Assembly: GCA_020631735.1 (NCBI GenBank)
Contig: CM036209.1
Span: 6,671,451-6,735,450 of the forward strand
Length of the DNA stretch: 64,000 nt
Direction of reading: 5' to 3'
Source: Saccharum officinarum
Taxonomy: Eukaryota > Streptophyta > Magnoliopsida > Poales > Poaceae
Part shown: piece after piece, positions 44,226 through 57,067 of the stretch
Layout: each line of letters begins with the position of its first letter
How positions within the stretch are numbered: the first letter of the stretch is position 1
Program-made: the position numbers and the translations under genes
Notes under the pieces: model-generated
Told to the model about the DNA's origin: nothing
Seen by the model: the letters and a program-made list of their open reading frames with translations, nothing else
The model's database searches: none

Positions 44226-44286
44226 CTTTCACCAAGTCGCCGGACAACTTGTTGAGGACTTGGCCAAGGAGCCCGTACGCCGCTCC
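44226..44286 (-). pseudogene. NLR first-exon scrap fused to the Tat remnant
   Basis: This stretch matches the NLR coding sequence at 1036-1096 at about 53 of 61 positions. Its minus-strand reading, GLLGQVLNKLSGDLVK, parallels GQVLNKLSDDLVKA in the NLR. The frame runs straight into the Tat RNase H FDGSVMKKG. Either the element broke into an NLR paralogue or it captured a piece of one. Confidence 0.75.
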
Positions 44287-44890
44287 GAGGGGTCGGACAA
44301 CTTGTTTGGTTTAGAGGGTTGCGTCTATATATCCTAGATTCTTGTTTAGAGGGACTTTCAAATAAAATGTTTATATTATTAAATCAAATTATAGAAGAAT
44401 GCGATAGACAAATCTGTGGTGGTGCACACAAGCATAGCCTTGTAGTAACATAAATAGTAATACGTGGACATATTGTATGTTGATAGACTGTAAACAGGGG
44501 CGAAGCTCAAACAGAATTTATGGTGGTGCACACAGGCATAGCCTTGTAGTAACATCACCATTTGAGAGCTTATTAACATGGTCAAAATAGGTTACTTGAT
44601 GCTACACAATTTTTGTACCATGGTGCCAGTGCACCACCTTTAGATGAACGAACGTGGCTTCGCCCCTGAGTGAAAGTAGTAATTACATTTAGTGAGACAT
44701 GTTATAGCAATTACATTTAGGTCTCCGATCTACCGTAACACATATGGATTGATGTCAATACCACTACATCCCAATAAGGGAAAAGTATCTCACCTAGGTT
44801 TGCCGTAACCATTCATCTGCCGAGGTTCGGAGCAACTCGCTTGCTGGGCCCTGGAATGAAGTCGGCATCAATTCATGCGGACTTAGTTTC
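44287..44890. other. Spacer with a MITE-like unit, a direct repeat and a block landmark
   Basis: ACAGGGGCGAAGCT (about 44495) and GGCTTCGCCCCTG (about 44657-44669) are near-perfect inverted ends of a possible hAT-type MITE. A 45-bp phrase, GTGGTGCACACA(A/G)GCATAGC continuing CTTGTAGTAACAT, occurs at about 44418 and 44522. GTATCTCACCTAGG at 44785 with GAGCAACTCGCTTGCTGGG at about 44831 is a third copy of the block landmark seen at 5889 and 11529. Confidence 0.5.
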
Positions 44891-44892
44891 AA

Positions 44893-44923
<31 letters not shown>

Positions 44924-44924
44924 A
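44891..44924. repeat. (AAAT)n microsatellite
   Basis: Eight or so AAAT units in tandem. Confidence 0.9.
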
Positions 44925-44929
44925 GAAAA

Positions 44930-45310
44930 AAGTCTACTTGACCCCCAACTATTGGGGTGGTCTAGTTTACCCCCTCAACTATGAAACGGTCTAATTTACC
45001 CCCTGAACTTTGCAAAACCGGCCAAATCACCCCCTCGAGCGGGTTTAGACGGTGGTTTTGCTACAGTAACAACGGTTTAGCTACAGTACAGTGGTTTTGC
45101 CCTTTTCTTTTTTTATTTCGTCTGAATCTTTGAAAAATCATAGTAAATCACAAAAAAATCATAAAATAAAAAATCCAATTTTGTTGGACTCCACATGAGT
45201 AGATCTACACAGTGAACATATAATATAGTATGCTTTAGTACAAAGTTTTTGCTGTAAATTTTGATCTATTTTTTTCTGTAATTAATTTGAATAATTTATA
45301 CAACAAAATA
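44930..45310. repeat. Interspersed-repeat-like spacer
   Basis: ACCCCCAACTATTGGGG, ACCCCCTCAACTATG and ACCCCCTGAACTTTG occur in quick succession, a phrase family common in grass dispersed repeats. No gene; AT-rich thereafter. Confidence 0.45.
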
Positions 45311-45830
45311 AAAGGCCCGCAAGGAGGCGCCGTCCACAGACGACGTGACAACCGGTGATGGTGCGCTCACCTATTCACCTACGACGTCCGATTGGTGTGG
45401 ACGGGCCCCGGCGAACGGCGACGGCTACCAGGACTAGAGCGTCGTGGTGCTGCAGCGAGCAGGCTGTCCCCGCCACCATGCGCGCGCGGTGATGACAGCT
45501 TTGTGCTCTAAAAAGCGCCAACGGGAGCGTGGTGTGTCCACCTTTGCTGCACCCATCGACACCCTGGTCCCCTACCAGGGACCTCGCCGGCTCGCCAACG
45601 AGTACGACGCCATTAGTGTGATGCAGCACGCGCTGCAGAACCGGGAGCACCAACACGACGCGGCATTTGGGCCAGCCGACACGAACCATGCATTGCTCAA
45701 AGCTGCCACCAGCCATGTGGAGTGGAGTATCGATACTCCTGCGTTGCGGCCTGCTCGTGACACCCGCCATTATTGGTGTGCTTGTTCCTGTCCGGCGCTC
45801 GCGACTTGAGGGTGCAGAAAGGTCATCACG
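45311..45830. other. GC-rich stretch with overlapping open frames, not identified
   Basis: Open frames exist on both strands (plus 45444-45809, minus 45770-45375). The plus frame has a fairly protein-like segment (ANEYDAISVMQHALQNREH), but I recognise no family and no splice or start context. It could be a captured gene fragment. Confidence 0.25.
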
Positions 45831-46690
45831 GGCCCATGGATTTATAGCGCCTTTGGTTCATGCATGATGCATATAGGAACGACCATCAATAATAATAAAT
45901 AATAAAAAGAATATTCCTTACAGATGCTAACTGAGCATGTCCCTAAAAATCTAGCAGATGAGCTCATCCACATTTTTTGATCTTAGTCATTTAAGGATTA
46001 TCAGTACGTTGTATTACACATACTATTAATTATGATGATGATAAGATTAGTTTCTATGAGTGCCAATATGTTGATTAGTGTATGTTTCGTGTGCCAAATA
46101 GGCTGGTAGTAGTGCTAATTATCAAAATTTATTTTTTAATTACTAAATATCATGACAAAAATGGGTGTTAGTGCATATTTATTAGTGTATAATTACTTTT
46201 TTATAAATAAAAATTATATTCTTGTTACATCCACTCATCCCCGATGCTCACATGCTGCTAACAATAGCAACGCTCATCCGGTTATCCTAGTGTTATCTTA
46301 GACAATAAGGGTCTGTTTGGGACAACTCCGCCACTAAAAAAGTGAATCTAAATCTGAGATTCACCATTGAGTAGCTCCAGTAGTGAATCTGAGATCCATC
46401 AGGGAACCATTTAATGCCATCTTTTAAAGTGTTACCAGTTTGACCGTTTAGACATGTCTACCGTTTAATTCAGTGACTAGGGCCTAAACTGAATGCAAAC
46501 CCACCGTTTAGCGTTTAAACGTGTGTAGACGATGCGTTTAGGCGAGCACGGGGCCATCCCGCTCATCTCCTACCTCTCACTCATCCCCTACCTTCGCAAC
46601 CCCCCCACGGCAGCGTTGCCCACCACCACCCATCTTTGTCGCTCCTTCTCCACTCTCCCCTAATCCCAGTTGGAGGAGGAAGGCTATGCT
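45831..46690. other. Intergenic with MITE-like sequence
   Basis: AT-rich up to about 46300. GGGTCTGTTTGGGACAACTC at about 46309 and ACCGTTTAGCGTTTAAACG near 46501 resemble grass MITE ends or interiors, but boundaries are uncertain. No gene. Confidence 0.35.
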
Positions 46691-46696
46691 TTACTC

Positions 46697-47195
46697 CATG
46701 GGTGGACGTTTGGTCTAACTGAACCAAAGTGGTCAATTATTTGGTCATTTTGGAAGTTTGGTCATTTAAAAATAGAGACCGATCGGTTAGTTTTAAAACT
46801 CAGGACCAAGCAAGTTCGGTCTCGGTCAAGATCAAACTAACCGGACTAGACAAAACAACCACTAAATAGCATAATTTGTAGCAAAATTAGCAATATGTTT
46901 TCTGTTTCATGGAAAAAAATTACAATATAACCTATACATTAAACAAAGTGATAACCGTGATAGTTCATATGAACCTACTAGAATGAATATTACACCATAT
47001 CACTAATAATAGTCTAAAGTACATATAATATCAACAAAATCCAAATGTTCCATTAGTTCGGTCACCCAAGGTATATAACCGAACTAACCGTAAAACGTTC
47101 GGATAGTATGGACTCTGACCGAAAACATCGGTCTTTGATCTCGGTTAGTTTGGTCCAGTCTTTGGTCTTCGGTCAATTATGCCTAGCCCTATTGT
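46697..47195. mobile_element. Probable hAT-like MITE
   Basis: GGGTGGACGTTTGGTCTAAC at the left and, inverted from the right, AGGGCTAGGCATAATTGACC are loosely similar. The interior repeats TTGGTC and CGGTTAGTTT on both strands. Structure and phrase are typical of hAT-type MITEs, but the ends are degenerate. Confidence 0.4.
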
Positions 47196-48288
47196 ACTCG
47201 CCACCGCCGCTCGCTCGGCAGCGTCGCTGACACCTCGCTCATCGCCCCTCAACCTACCATCACCTCGGAGCTGGCTGCCACTGTCGGGTCTCTCCCCGTT
47301 CTAATAAGGCCACCGAGCATGGAGAGCTCTCGTGAAATCCTAAAACCCCAATTTGAGATCAGCACTGCTGTACATTGCTCGTCCACGGCCCCCTGCCTAT
47401 GGCGACCTCGCTCGCCACCGGCCACGCCCACCACCCACCCGTGCAGCATGGCCTCCACCCTCGATTTTAATCTCTGTTGAAAACCATGCATTGCGGGCGT
47501 GCGTTGGCAACGCATGCACACTGAATTGTGATTTTGCATCCTTTCTCGTTCATCTAACCAAACAGAAATAACTTGTTCTATCTGTTCAACCAAACTGACA
47601 GCATGAATTATCCTATCCCAAATCATATGCCGTCCAACTTTGTCATATTACCAAATATAAACGAAACACACTCCAACTTGGATGCCACCACTACGTGACG
47701 GGCGAGGTCTTGTAGGAAGGACTGTACTAGGTCTCGATCGAACAGCTTGTTTGGTAGATGAATTGAAGTCGACTCCATCCCCAGGGCCCTAGGTAGCGAG
47801 TTGCATGCTCCGATCCTCGGCATCCACGAGCACATGAATGGTGATGGCAACCTCTAACTATATATGTCCATGCAGCCCGCAGCCCGATGGCCCGGCACGG
47901 CCCGATGTTTTGCGGGCCTGGGCAGGCCCGGCCTGATATACAGGGCCGTGCCTGGGCCGCTGCTCAGACACGCCGGGCAGCACGGCCCGACCCGACGTTT
48001 AACATAGGGCACGGTGCCGGCCCGATGACTTGCAAGGCCTGGTAAAAAGGCTAAAAGCCCCCTACACACCGCTGCACCCTAACCCTACCTCATTCCCTCC
48101 CCTGCGCCGCACTCGGTCTTCCCCACACCGCAACCGCACCCGCACCCACGAGCCATGAATCGTGTCGCGCCCAGCTCCATTCCCGCCGCCCGCTCCTCGC
48201 CTCCTCCCCACTCGCAGGGCACAGCTGGCGGGACCAGTGGAGAAGCCAGCCGGGCGTGAGAGGCGCGCCCACTCGTTGCGTTGCTACC
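47196..48288. other. Spacer with a GGCCCG-rich repeat
   Basis: GC-rich spacer. At 47875-48040 the motif GGCCCGGCACGGCCCGATG and variants recur in both orientations, a dispersed grass repeat type. The last 200 bases resemble a gene 5' end, but the longest frame is 34 codons (from 48155). The array's LTR begins at 48289 after CTACC. No gene called. Confidence 0.4.
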
Positions 48289-51053
48289 TGTCACACCCAT
48301 TTATCGACCAAATGGAATGCATACCCTTATGTGTGCCCAAAGATCAATCACACATAAGTTAACAAATTATAAAGGATGTATCATCACAAATGTTATTACA
48401 TCACGATTAATAACACATAGTCTTTACAGTAATATAGCGGAAGTAAAATATAAAAACTCTCGTGGTAGCTCCAATCACAGGCACATTGACTGGTTGACAG
48501 CAAGTCTAGTAATCTTCCGGAAAGTAGAAGTAGTCACTACTTGCACCATCTGTTACCCATCCGGGATTTTTATCCAAGTAAGAAAAATAAACAAGCGTAA
48601 GTACATCTCGTACTCAACAAATGTAACATGGGGTTCATGAGGCTCAAAGGCATAACATAGGTTTATCAGCATGTAGCTTTTAAATAGCATTAATTCAGTA
48701 TATCAATGATATCAAAGTGTCTCAATATAATCAATAAACATATGATCCATGTGAAATGATAAACGAATAGCAAAAACATATTCATTATTAATGATCCACT
48801 ATTCCATAAGGGTCCAAGGCCACTCGTGACCGTGAGCACGGCTGTTATAACAGTTTTACACTCTGCAGAGGTTGTACACTTTCACTGTGAGTCGTGATTT
48901 ACCCTTTCGCCCGAGGTAGCTAATCTCTTGACCCACTTCCAAGGAAGGTCGGCAGGGTTCACTATGAAGTCTTTCGAAGGTTCGTCTAACAAGTTAGGGC
49001 CATTAGATTTCACTCGGCAAACAGATGTAGAGCCCCCTTCCTGATGGCACAATAGCACGCAGCCTATACACATGAGGACAGAGGCCGCACTATACCTGAT
49101 TCGTCAAGCCATTCTTACGCCATAAAGGAATACCTCTAACAAGCTAGAAAAGGTCCTTCTATATGACTAAAGCCAGAGCCATTTTAGCCCTCACAGTTGT
49201 ACTGTAAATCCCGGATTTTCGCTTATAGATGAGTCCTTATGGAGAGTAACAAGAGCACCAAAGTAACCCATGCTCTAGTACCCTTAAACAGTAATAAAAT
49301 CATCTTTTAATGTTTATTGCATATTCCATTAGTCAAATTACATGATCATAGTTCATGTTGAGCACTAGCAATACTAATCCATGCAGTATAATAGGTATCA
49401 AGGAATAAGATCAATACTAAGTCATCCTTATCAAGGAATATATGCATAATGATATTATTTGCTTAATATGAATAGGACAACAAGGATAATCCTATGCTAT
49501 ACTTGCCTTGCTCAAACTGGTCCTGGTGATCTTGTTCGTAGTAAAACTCTTGATCTCCAACGAATTGCTCACCGTCTATACTCGATCAACAATAGCAACA
49601 ACATTCATCCAGAGGCAATCATGCATAGACAAACAAGACTATAATTAGAACAATACACCAACAGTAAGAAAATAATATAAAAAGTCTTTAAAACGAATCT
49701 ACAACTCGCTAGGATCACACAGACGCGAAGATCACGAAAATCGGAGCTAAAACGACAAAGTTATGAATTTCCAAAGATTTCCTATAGAAAAATAAATACT
49801 TTAATTTAAAACTCGAAAATAAATTAATCCAAACCTACTATACAGTTCTATCATCATGTAGAGCTCGCAAATATGAATCTAACGCAATTTGAATGGATCA
49901 AATCGGAGTTAAAACGGAGATTCTACGATTAAAACAAGATTAGTGGCAAAACTGTAAATATCAGAAAACGTATTTTTCTTTTCCGAAACGAATTACGTTT
50001 TCATTTAATCAAAACGTATTTTCCGGTTTACGCTTTGGACCGCGGGTTCGATAACACAAAAGTTTAGGGTCTCTTTTACAAAAGTTCACGCGAACCGGTA
50101 TCATTAAATAAGATCCGTCCGATTCAAAACGGACGGCCGAGATCGGATCGGGGAGAGAGAAAGAGAGCGGCCAGTGGCTACAGTAATCCCGACGGCGGCG
50201 CCATGGCCGGATAGAGCCCGAGCTCGCCGGAGCTTGAGAAGATGACCATCCCGAGCACCATTCGCCAAACCAAATACACCAAAAGAACGAGCGCATCACG
50301 GCGCCCTTACCCCGCGCGAGAACAAAGTCGAAGAACAACCGGAGGGCGGTGGCTAACTCGGAAAGGCGGCGGTGGAGGCGGAGCTTCGACGGTGGCCTTT
50401 TCAGGATGTCGAGGCTAGGGTTTTAGAGGCTCAATGAGAAGCGGGGAGGCACGGGGTTCCGTTTTATAGCTCATAGGCGTCACCGGTTATGGAAAGGAGG
50501 GAGATTTCGAAGGGGATTCGGATCACCGAATCGGTGAAGAAGGGGAAGGTGGTGTTCGACCGGAGGAAGAAGAAAGGAAAGGGGAGGCGGTCACTGACAG
50601 GTGGGACTGACTCGTCAGCGGCTCGGTGCGGGACGCGGCTGCGCGCGCGCGAAGATGGGCCAGCAGCCGCGACTTGGGCTCGGCCCAGGAGAAACCGGAG
50701 GCGGGCGCGGGGAAAGGGAGAAGGAGAAACGGGCCGCCGCAGCAGGCCGGGGAGATGGGCTGCGGGAGAGAAAACGGCCCGAGAAGAAAATAATTTCCTT
50801 TCCTTTTTCTTTTTCTAATTTTTCAAAACCATTTTTCAAATGATTTTCAAATCAAATTTGAATTTGATTTAAACCACTTAATACAAAACTTCAAATGCAG
50901 CAGCATGAATGCTCAATCATGTTTCTACCCTTATATTTGATTTTTTTTTAAATTTATAAAAATTATTATCATTCTAAGTTTGCATGCTCACAAAAATATA
51001 CAAAAATCATATTTCTCCTATTTTTCTTCTTTTCAAAATTTTAGGGTGTTACA
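48289..51053 (-). repeat. LTR A of the array (3' LTR of the left copy)
   Basis: 2765 bp. Its ends are inverted TGT(C/A)ACACCC. It has a GC-rich island near 50580-50790 and a palindrome AAGTAC-ATCTC-GTACTC near 48599. Confidence 0.93.
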
Positions 51054-51091
51054 ATTCTACCCCCCTTAAGATGAATCTCGTCCCGAGATTC
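51054..51091 (-). promoter_or_regulatory. Polypurine tract and hairpin of the left copy
   Basis: On the minus strand, GAATCTCG-GGA-CGAGATTC (51091-51073) is followed by CTTAAGGGGGGTAGAAT up to the LTR. It is the same hairpin-then-PPT order as at 22756-22789. Confidence 0.75.
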
Positions 51092-51100
51092 GGAAGATGC

Positions 51101-54100
51101 TTACTCAAACAGTTTCGGGTAGTTTTTTCTTAGATCCTCTTCTCTTTCCCAAGTGGCCTCACCCTCTATGTACCAATTCCACTGAACTTTGCACATCTTA
51201 ATAGTTCGACTTCTCGTAACTTTTTCAGCAGTCTCTAGAATTTTCACTGCAAACTCTTCATATGTAAGATCCTCCTTAATAGTGAGCTCCTCTAGCGAAA
51301 TCTGTTCCTCTGGTACTCGCAAACATTTCTTCAGTTGAGACACATGGAACACATCATGTACACCCGCCAAACTTTCTGGTAATTCCTACTGATATGCTAC
51401 TTCACCACGTCTCTCTATAATCTTGAAAGGTCCAATATATCTTGGTGCCAATTTACCTTTCATGTTGAACCTTCTCACACTCCTCATTGGCGATACTTTC
51501 AAATATACATAATCTCCTACTTCAAAGATTAACTCTCTTCTCCGAGTATCAGCGTAACTCTTCTGTCTGGACTGAGCTATTTTTAGATTATTCCTAATCA
51601 TTCTTACTTTCTTTTCAGCATCCTTGAGTACATCAGGCCCAAACACTTGACTTTCCCCTGTCTGATTCCAGAACAACGGGGTTCTACACTTTCGTCCATA
51701 CAGAGCCTCAAACGGTGCCATCTGAAGACTCTTCTGATAACTATTGTTATAGGAGAACTCTGCATAAGGCAAACTCTTATCCCAACTAGTACCATATTGT
51801 AAAGCACAAGCTCTCAACATATCCTCCAATATCTGATTAATTCTTTCTGTCTGTCCATCTGTCTGTGGATGGTAAGCTGTACTAAAATTCAGCTTGGTTC
51901 CTAGTGAATCATGTATCTTTTGCCAATAATGAGATGTAAATTGGGTACCTCGATCAGACACAATTTTCTTAGGAACTCCATGCAGACTCACTATTCTTTC
52001 CATATACAATTCTGCCAACCTCGCACTACTATATGTAGTCCTAACTAGCAGAAAATGAGAAACCTTTGTTAAGCGATCTACTATTACCCAAATCGAATCA
52101 TACCCTTTCTGAGTACGTGGCAATCCAACTATAAAATCCATACCAACTTCTTCCCATTTCCATTTGGGTATCTGCATAGGTTGTAACAATCCTGCAGGTC
52201 TCTGATGTTCAGCTTTCACCCTTTGACATGTGTCACACAAAGCAACATATTCAGCAACATCTCTTTTTAAACCATACCACCAATATTTCTCTCTCAGATC
52301 CAGATACATCTTAGTACTCCCTGGATGTATGGAATAAGCTGACTCATGAGCTTCACTCAAAATTGCTTTTCTGATAGTCTTATCCTCTGGCACACACAAC
52401 CTTTTTCCAAACCATAATGTACCCTTATCATCCTTATGGAATCCTGGTGATTTGCCCTTCACTATATTCTCTGCTATCTCTCTCAATTTTGCATCTTTCA
52501 TCTGACTCTTACGTATCTCTTGCTCCAGAGTAGGTTCTAGTACCAATTCTACTGCATTGATGGTAAACCCTAAGTTCAGATACTCACATTCAGCACACAA
52601 CTCTCTTGCCAAAGGCATTACTTGCATTTCATTAGCGTAGCTTTTCCTACTAAGAGCATCAGCAATGACGTTAGCCTTTCCTGGGTGATAATGCACCTCT
52701 AGATCATAATCCTTTATCAACTCCAGCCATCTACGCTGCCTCAAGTTCAGATCTGATTGAGTGAAGATATACTTCAAACTCTTGTGATTAGTATATATAT
52801 CACTTTTATGTCCAATCAAATAGTGTCTCCATATCTTTAATGCATGAACCACTGCAGCTAATTCCAAGTCATGAGTAGGATAATTTAATTCATGCTTTCT
52901 CAATTGTCTTGATGCATATGCCACAACTCTGTCTTCTTGCATAAGAACACATCCTAAACCCAAACGAGATGCATCACAGTAAATAGAGAACTGTTTACTC
53001 AGATCTAGCAAAACTAATACTGGTGTAGTGGTCAATCTTTTCTTTAATTCCTCAAAATTAGCCTGACACTTCTCAGACCACACAAACTTGGCATTCTTCT
53101 CTAATAGTGCAGTCATTGGTTTTGCAAGCTAAGAAAATCTCTCTATAAATCTTCTGTAATAGCCTGCTAATCCCAAGAAACTACGGATCTCACTAGCACT
53201 GGTTGGTGGCTTCCAGTCCAATACGTCTTTCACTTTGCTAGGATCTACTGATATTCCTCCATTTGAGACAACATGACCAAGAAAGGAAACTTCCTTCAAC
53301 CAAAACTCACATTTACTCCGCTTGGCATATAACCGGTGTTCTCTGAGCTTTTGCAAAACTAGCCTCAAATGTTCAGCATGTTCCTCCTCAGTCTTGGAGA
53401 ATACTAGAATATCATCGATGAATACCACTACAAACTTGTCCAGATATTCCATGAATACCTTATTCATCAAATACATAAAGTATGCAGGAGCATTAGTCAG
53501 ACCAAAAGACATCACTGTATACTCATACAACCCATACCGTGTGGTAAAAGTTGTCTTTGGTACATCACTAGCACGAATCTTCAACTGATGATATCCAGAA
53601 CGAAGATCAATCTTGGAGAATACACAAGCACCTCTTAACTGATCAAACAAGTCATCAATCCTGGGCAATGGGTACTTATTCTTGATGGTGACCTCATTGA
53701 AAGACCGATAATCTACACACATCCTCTGTGTACCATCTTTCTTATCCACAAAAATCACTGGTGCTCCCCAAGGTGAAGAACTAGGACGAATGAAACCCTT
53801 ATCCTGCAATTCCTTAATTTGTTTCTTAAGTTCTTCTAATTCATCTACTCCCATTCTATATGGACGCTTAGCTATGGGTGCAGTCCCAGGTAATAATTCA
53901 ATAATAAATTCAATGTCACGGTCGGGTGGCATACCTGGCAATTCCTCGGGAAACACATTGGAGAACTCTTCCACAACCTGGTCCTCCTTGTTGGCACCAT
54001 CAGTAAGCTGATTCACTAAAGCGGTCTCCTGTTTCTGCACTTTCACATCAACTCTGATCCTATCTCCCTTTGGTGTTGTCAGTACTACTGATTTACCTTT

Positions 54101-55519
54101 GCACTGAATCTCTGCTTGTTGTTGCATCATCCAATCCATTCCTAAGATAAGATCGATCCCAGCTGTTCTCAATACTATAGGACTCACCTTAAACTCTACC
54201 ACCCTTAGAATGAGACTAATCGGGAGACAACGATAAGATGCTGGCATACTTCCACCAGGTGAGTTTACTAATATAGGATTCTTCATGGCACACAAATGAA
54301 TTCTATGTATTCTAACAAATGATTGTGATATGAAAGAATGGGATGCTCCAGAATCAAAAAGAACAGTGGCGGGAGTGGAATGGACATCGAACGTACCAAG
54401 CATAACTTCTGGTTCCTCCACTGTGGTTTCCTGGGACAAGTGGTTCACCCTTCCAGTATTATATGCAGGCTTCTGGTGACTACCCTGCCTCTGTGGAGTC
54501 TACTGATTGATCTTCTCAGGGCAGTTGTAAGACAAGTGACCTTCTTTTCCACATCGGAAACACTTGTTGGGGGTATTGGGAGCACTGGTCTTCATGGGAG
54601 TATTATTGGAAGGACCCTGGCGCTGACGTTGATTCCCATTCTGCTGCGGAGGGCGTTGATTACCATTCTGCGGCTGGAATAGGGGACGTTGCGGAAACTG
54701 ATTGTGAAAAGGGACCTGTCCACGATTCCACTGACCAGAAGGAGGCCTCTGTTGATTAACCTGCTGGAAACCAGTACGGGGATGAGTGTTACTACCAGAA
54801 GTCTGTCCCTAAAGCCTTTTCCTCTTGGCATCCATCTCCTTGCGCTTGTTGTCCACCACGATAGCGCGGTTCACAAGCGTCTGAAAATTGGGATAGGTAT
54901 TAGACATCAGCTGCAGTTGTAATCCATCATACAATCCCTTCAAAAAACGGCGCTGCTTATCATTGTCATTGGCCACCTCATGTGGTGCATATCGTGACAA
55001 CTGGGCAAACTTGTCACGATACTCAGCTACAGACAATGACCCCTGGGTCAAATTCCGGAATTCCTCTGCCTTCAGTTCTATTATTCCTTCAGGTATATGA
55101 TAAGCTCTGAAGTTCTCTCTAAACTCCTGCCAAGTGACTGCAGGAGCATTGGCAGGACGACCATACTCATATGATTCCCACCAGTCCTGAGCTTCTCCCT
55201 GGAGTTGTCCAGAAGCAAACAACACCTTCTGACGGTCATCACATTGAGCAATGTTGAGTTGCTTTTCCACGGCACGGAGCCAATCATCCGCTTCCAATGG
55301 ATTAGCGGCATGCGTGAACACCGGGGGATGACCCTTCAAAAACTCACCACGCTTATCACGTGGTGGTACTCCAGCAACTGGATGATTATGTTGGTTCTGC
55401 ACCAATTGTTGCATGAGTTGTGTCTTCACTGCCAGAAGTTGCTCAATAGTTGGTGGCGGTGGTGGTGGTGGATTCAGGGGAACACCTCCACGACCCCTGT
55501 CTCTTCCTCTTCCGGCCAT
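51101..55519 (-). pseudogene. Gag-Pol of the left array copy, one frame with four premature stops
   Basis: From an ATG at 55519-55517 (MAGRGRDRGRGG), preceded by GATGTCAG on the minus strand, a single frame runs to 51101. It contains the Gag core (EEFRNLTQGSLSVAEYRDKF), a CCHC knuckle region near 54570-54510, and protease ([14 protein letters not shown]). RT (FIDDILVFS near 53420), RNase H (CDASRLGLG), the HHCC and DDE integrase ([29 protein letters not shown]) and a chromodomain-like end (GEATWEREEDLRKNYPKLF) follow. In-frame stops: TAG at 54811-54809, 54502-54500, 53128-53126 and 51388-51386. No frameshift was seen. Comparison with the right copy shows sense codons at all four places. Confidence 0.92.
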
Positions 55520-56202
55520 CTGACATCCATAAGAATGCAAACCTTGAGATTTCCATGTTATCAACCACTTATAAGATAAAGAATGATATCTGAAAGTTTT
55601 CTGAGCGAATATCAATGTGATCAGTTCAGTAAATCATTCATATCTCGAACTACAGAAGTCCAATAGAGGAGTGCTTTATATGGTTGGAAAGCTTATGAAG
55701 TTCCCACAACTTCTATTTAGACCATAATACCAGATTCTGTCGTTAAGTTAATGAAAACTAAGGCGCAACAGAAACTGTTCTAGATTCCAGACTGTGCAGA
55801 AACTTTAACTTGTAACAGTTATATCTCTCGAACCAGATCAGATAAAAAGGTGATTCCAGTGGCCTTTGAAAGGTGCTTAAGCCTAGTTTCTCTCATAAAA
55901 ATTTCATAAATGTTGCACGAACCGTTTTTGAACCATATCAGAAATATTGCAGACTGCTCCAGAAAACAGCAAGGACAGAAACGAGACAATACCAAACCCA
56001 ACTATTATTCCCTTGACTAAAAGACTGTTATTCTTAAAAATGGAACTTGTAGACATGCCTACAAGCCCAGCACTCATAACAAAAATCCAACTCACACATA
56101 AACATAATGATAAAGCAACTATCACACCAAAGTTCAAACCACACGACAGACTCGAAGACTCAACTGACGTTACTAAGAACGTTCTTATTACATAAAGGAC
56201 TC
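55520..56202 (-). other. Spacer between extra ORF and gag, left array copy
   Basis: AT-rich, no ORF. It ends at a TCAG that abuts the gag ATG, so it may be the 3' part of an intron. Confidence 0.45.
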
Positions 56203-57067
56203 CTATTTTCTACTGCGTGGCTCATGCTCTAATGTCTCATAAATCTTTGCCATGCCTTGGTTTGCTCGGAGTTCATCAATCATTGCTTGGCACCTCTTGA
56301 TGGTCTTCCCTTGTGCCTTCACCATCTCCTCTAACTGCAGCTTCCTCTCCATCATGTCATAGACAAAGTTCACCATCACCCGAGGAAGTGGTTCCAACTG
56401 CACTGGATCCATCATGGCCCATCCAAGTCGGGGTGTGCACGAGGGAGGTAGCGGTGGATATCATGCTTCATGCTGTCAAAGCGAAGGTAGCGAAGGCCAT
56501 ACACGCTTCAAAAGCAGCATCTTCAATACTATCCTCCATGGTAGCTCGACGACCCATGTGAGCATACATCCTGTCCAGCTGGTATGCTCCTTTTTCTTCA
56601 TCCTTAGAAAATATGCTCGCTCTTGCCTTCCAGTAAGTGTCCTCCAGCGGATGGGTGTACTCCCAACAGACATACTCCACAGCTGGGTGCCAATCAGCGA
56701 AGTAGGCAGAGAGCATTCCCACAAGTCGATGGTGAGAAATAGCATTTCCTTCTGCCTTGTGGTAGATCTTCATAGTCCAACCCATTGGAGGGGGTGGCAC
56801 ATCCTCAGCAGCTGCACCAGGTGGGGGAGACAGGGGTTGCTCTCCTCCATTGGCTTCCTCCTCTTCATCATCTTCAATCTCGATGATCTCAGGGTCTTCT
56901 TCAGGCTCGGGTTCTTCCTGAGAAGGTGCTGGCACTTGGATTGGTACTTCAGGGGTCTGCTCATTCTCCTGGGGTACTTCCTCTTGTGGCTCTTCAGGTG
57001 CAATCAAAGCATGAGGTGGGTAGTATCCTCCAGTGGTGATGCGGGCATCTTTGCGGCCACGAACCAT
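56203..57067 (-). pseudogene. Extra ORF between PBS and gag, related to the H3-tail-like ORF
   Basis: It starts at ATG 57067-57065, directly after CTCTGTAG on the minus strand. The N-terminus MVRGRKDARITTGG lines up with MARTKQTARKSTG(R): Met, Arg, Ala-Arg and Thr-Gly are shared. An acidic Pro/Glu-rich stretch follows, then a Trp/Tyr-rich domain (YVCWEYTHPLEDTYWKARA) and SIEDAAFEACMAFATF, which parallels TPEEAAERAAFGILRDI in the other ORF. The frame stops at 56468. A coiled-coil tail (RKLQLEEMVKAQGKTIKRC) continues in another frame to 56203, so at least one indel is present. Function unknown. Confidence 0.7.

Noticed and set aside
45444..45809. A gene of 121 codons
   Set aside because: No family recognised, competing antisense frame and no start or splice context. 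Kept only as an unidentified GC-rich stretch.
54592..54831. Separate ORF over the gag zinc-knuckle region
   Set aside because: It is in a different phase from Gag, and the Gag frame itself continues through this region apart from two TAG codons.
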